Of a DNA stretch of 5,905 nucleotides, positions 5,217 through 5,905 are shown piece by piece (positions within the stretch are counted from its first letter, which is position 1; every line of letters starts with the position of its first letter). Origin of the DNA: Chloroflexota bacterium (GTDB lineage: Bacteria; Chloroflexota; Limnocylindria; Limnocylindrales; CSP1-4). A program made the translations under genes and the position numbers. The stretch covers positions 1-5,905 of the forward strand of contig VGPE01000182.1 in assembly GCA_016875645.1 (NCBI GenBank). The letters run 5' to 3'. The notes beneath the pieces were generated by a model that searched no databases, was not told the origin of the DNA, and worked only from the letters and a program-made list of their open reading frames with translations.

Positions 5217-5905
5217 CTACGGGTAGACGACGTGCGCGGGATAGATCCCGCCGTCCCGCAGCTCTCGGTCACCCAGCGGTTCGGGCAGGGTCACCTCGTA
5301 GGGTGAGGGCTCGTTGCCCTGGCAGTCCTGGTCGCCCTTGAGCGGCGCGACACCGAACGTGACGGTGATTGCGTCCGGTTCGACGGTGATCCGCGGCGCG
5401 ACGATCCGATCTTCGGACGACTGGCCGCTGGCGCAGGCCACCTCGGTCACAAGCGCCACGAAGCCGGTGGTGCCGGCGCCGATGGTATCCGCCGTCTCCC
5501 ACGTGGCCGCGCCGATGCCGGCCTCGAGATGGACGGTCGGCGTGCAGGCGCCCGAATCCTCGGCCTGCCAGCCGTCCCCGGTTTCACGGATCGTCACGAC
5601 GTACGCGGGGCTCGCCGCTCCGTCCGGGGCGCGGACCCCGTACAGCGTCCCCGTGCTCGCTTCAGCGAGCAGGCGCCAGCCCTCGGTCGGCCAGTTCGGC
5701 TCGCGGTCTTCGTTGAGCCAGCGGATGAACTCCCCGGCCGATGGCGCGGCGGGCGTGTCGACGTCGCCGAGCAGCGCTTCGGACGGAAAGCCGATGCCGA
5801 AGCACTCGAAAAACAAGCCCGCGTACGGGTCGCGGGTGGGCGCCGGGCTCGGGGTCGGCTTGGGCGTTGGGCTCGGGCTCGGTGTCGGACTCGGCGTCTG
5901 CGGGG
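5217..5905 (-). CDS. Probable exported protein with Pro/Ser/Thr tether, N-terminus missing
   Basis: The frame is open from the right edge (first whole codon ends at 5903) to the TAG at 5217-5219, giving 228 residues of the C-terminal part. I do not recognise a named family. Residues 1-23 are a Pro/Thr/Ser tether (PQTPSPTPSP onward), a style typical of lipoproteins and secreted proteins in high-GC bacteria, so a signal peptide or lipobox is expected beyond the window. The rest is a beta-rich, Trp- and acid-containing domain with four cysteines (C34, C120, C157, C194), suited to two disulfides outside the cytoplasm. The end, C-QGNEPSPYEV then LPEPLGDRELRDGG (206-219), matches from memory a motif seen at the end of many actinobacterial and Chloroflexota exported proteins of unknown function. 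A TTG at 5816 could be mistaken for a start, but the tether reads through in frame and no ribosome binding site supports it. It converges on the AhpD-like gene. Confidence 0.75.
   Translation of the reverse strand, partial: PQTPSPTPSPSPTPKPTPSPAPTRDPYAGLFFECFGIGFPSEALLGDVDTPAAPSAGEFIRWLNEDREPNWPTEGWRLLAEASTGTLYGVRAPDGAASPAYVVTIRETGDGWQAEDSGACTPTVHLEAGIGAATWETADTIGAGTTGFVALVTEVACASGQSSEDRIVAPRITVEPDAITVTFGVAPLKGDQDCQGNEPSPYEVTLPEPLGDRELRDGGIYPAHVVYP
5835..5903 (-). repeat. Degenerate 6-bp-period repeat encoding a Pro-Ser/Pro-Thr tether
   Basis: On the minus strand, CCG alternates with AGT/AGC/ACA/ACG/ACC codons for 23 codons (PQTPSPTPSP to SPAPT). It is a coding low-complexity repeat, likely an extended flexible linker between a membrane anchor and the folded domain. 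It may continue beyond the window, and such tracts can vary in length between strains. Confidence 0.7.

Noticed and set aside
5814..5816. TTG as start of the minus-strand gene
   Set aside because: The frame continues upstream through a coherent Pro/Ser/Thr tether to the window edge, typical of the linker of an exported protein, and no ribosome binding site precedes the TTG.

Overview
The DNA is strongly G+C-rich (about 70% by eye), with G or C in most third codon positions and some GTG starts. Two membrane-associated or exported proteins carry low-complexity Gly/Ser/Pro/Ala or Pro/Ser/Thr linkers. This fits a high-GC soil or sediment bacterium, perhaps Chloroflexota (Limnocylindria-like) or Actinomycetota. 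That is a guess from style; no marker gene is present.

There are six protein genes, two cut by the window edges. From left to right: (1) the 3' part of a membrane-anchored, TlpA-like thioredoxin-fold protein (+, to 683); (2) a classical short-chain dehydrogenase/reductase (-, 696-1451); (3) a COG0402-type metal-dependent amidohydrolase (-, 1456-2832); (4) a PLP fold-type IV aminotransferase (+, 3311-4219); (5) an AhpD/carboxymuconolactone decarboxylase-like protein (+, 4524-5162); (6) the C-terminal part of a probable exported protein with a Pro/Ser/Thr tether and four cysteines (-, 5217 to the right edge). No rRNA, tRNA, CRISPR array, transposase or attachment site was seen.

The amidohydrolase and SDR form a tight two-gene operon on the minus strand: the amidohydrolase has a strong GAGGAGGG ribosome binding site, and the SDR starts 4 nt after its stop. 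The aminotransferase is transcribed divergently from a 478-bp gap that holds no convincing gene but has a 17-nt palindrome just upstream of the amidohydrolase. Both convergent junctions (683/696 and 5162/5217) carry perfect GC-rich inverted repeats without T-tracts, probably bidirectional terminators. A further inverted repeat follows the aminotransferase.

The central four genes could be a small catabolic set for a nitrogen-containing compound: hydrolysis or deamination, transamination, carbonyl reduction, plus an AhpD-like protein. This is inferred from neighbourhood only. The clearest departures from family norms are the missing HxxE glutamate in the amidohydrolase (Trp at that position) and the single cysteine in the AhpD-like protein. 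I found no clear evidence of a wholly new system.
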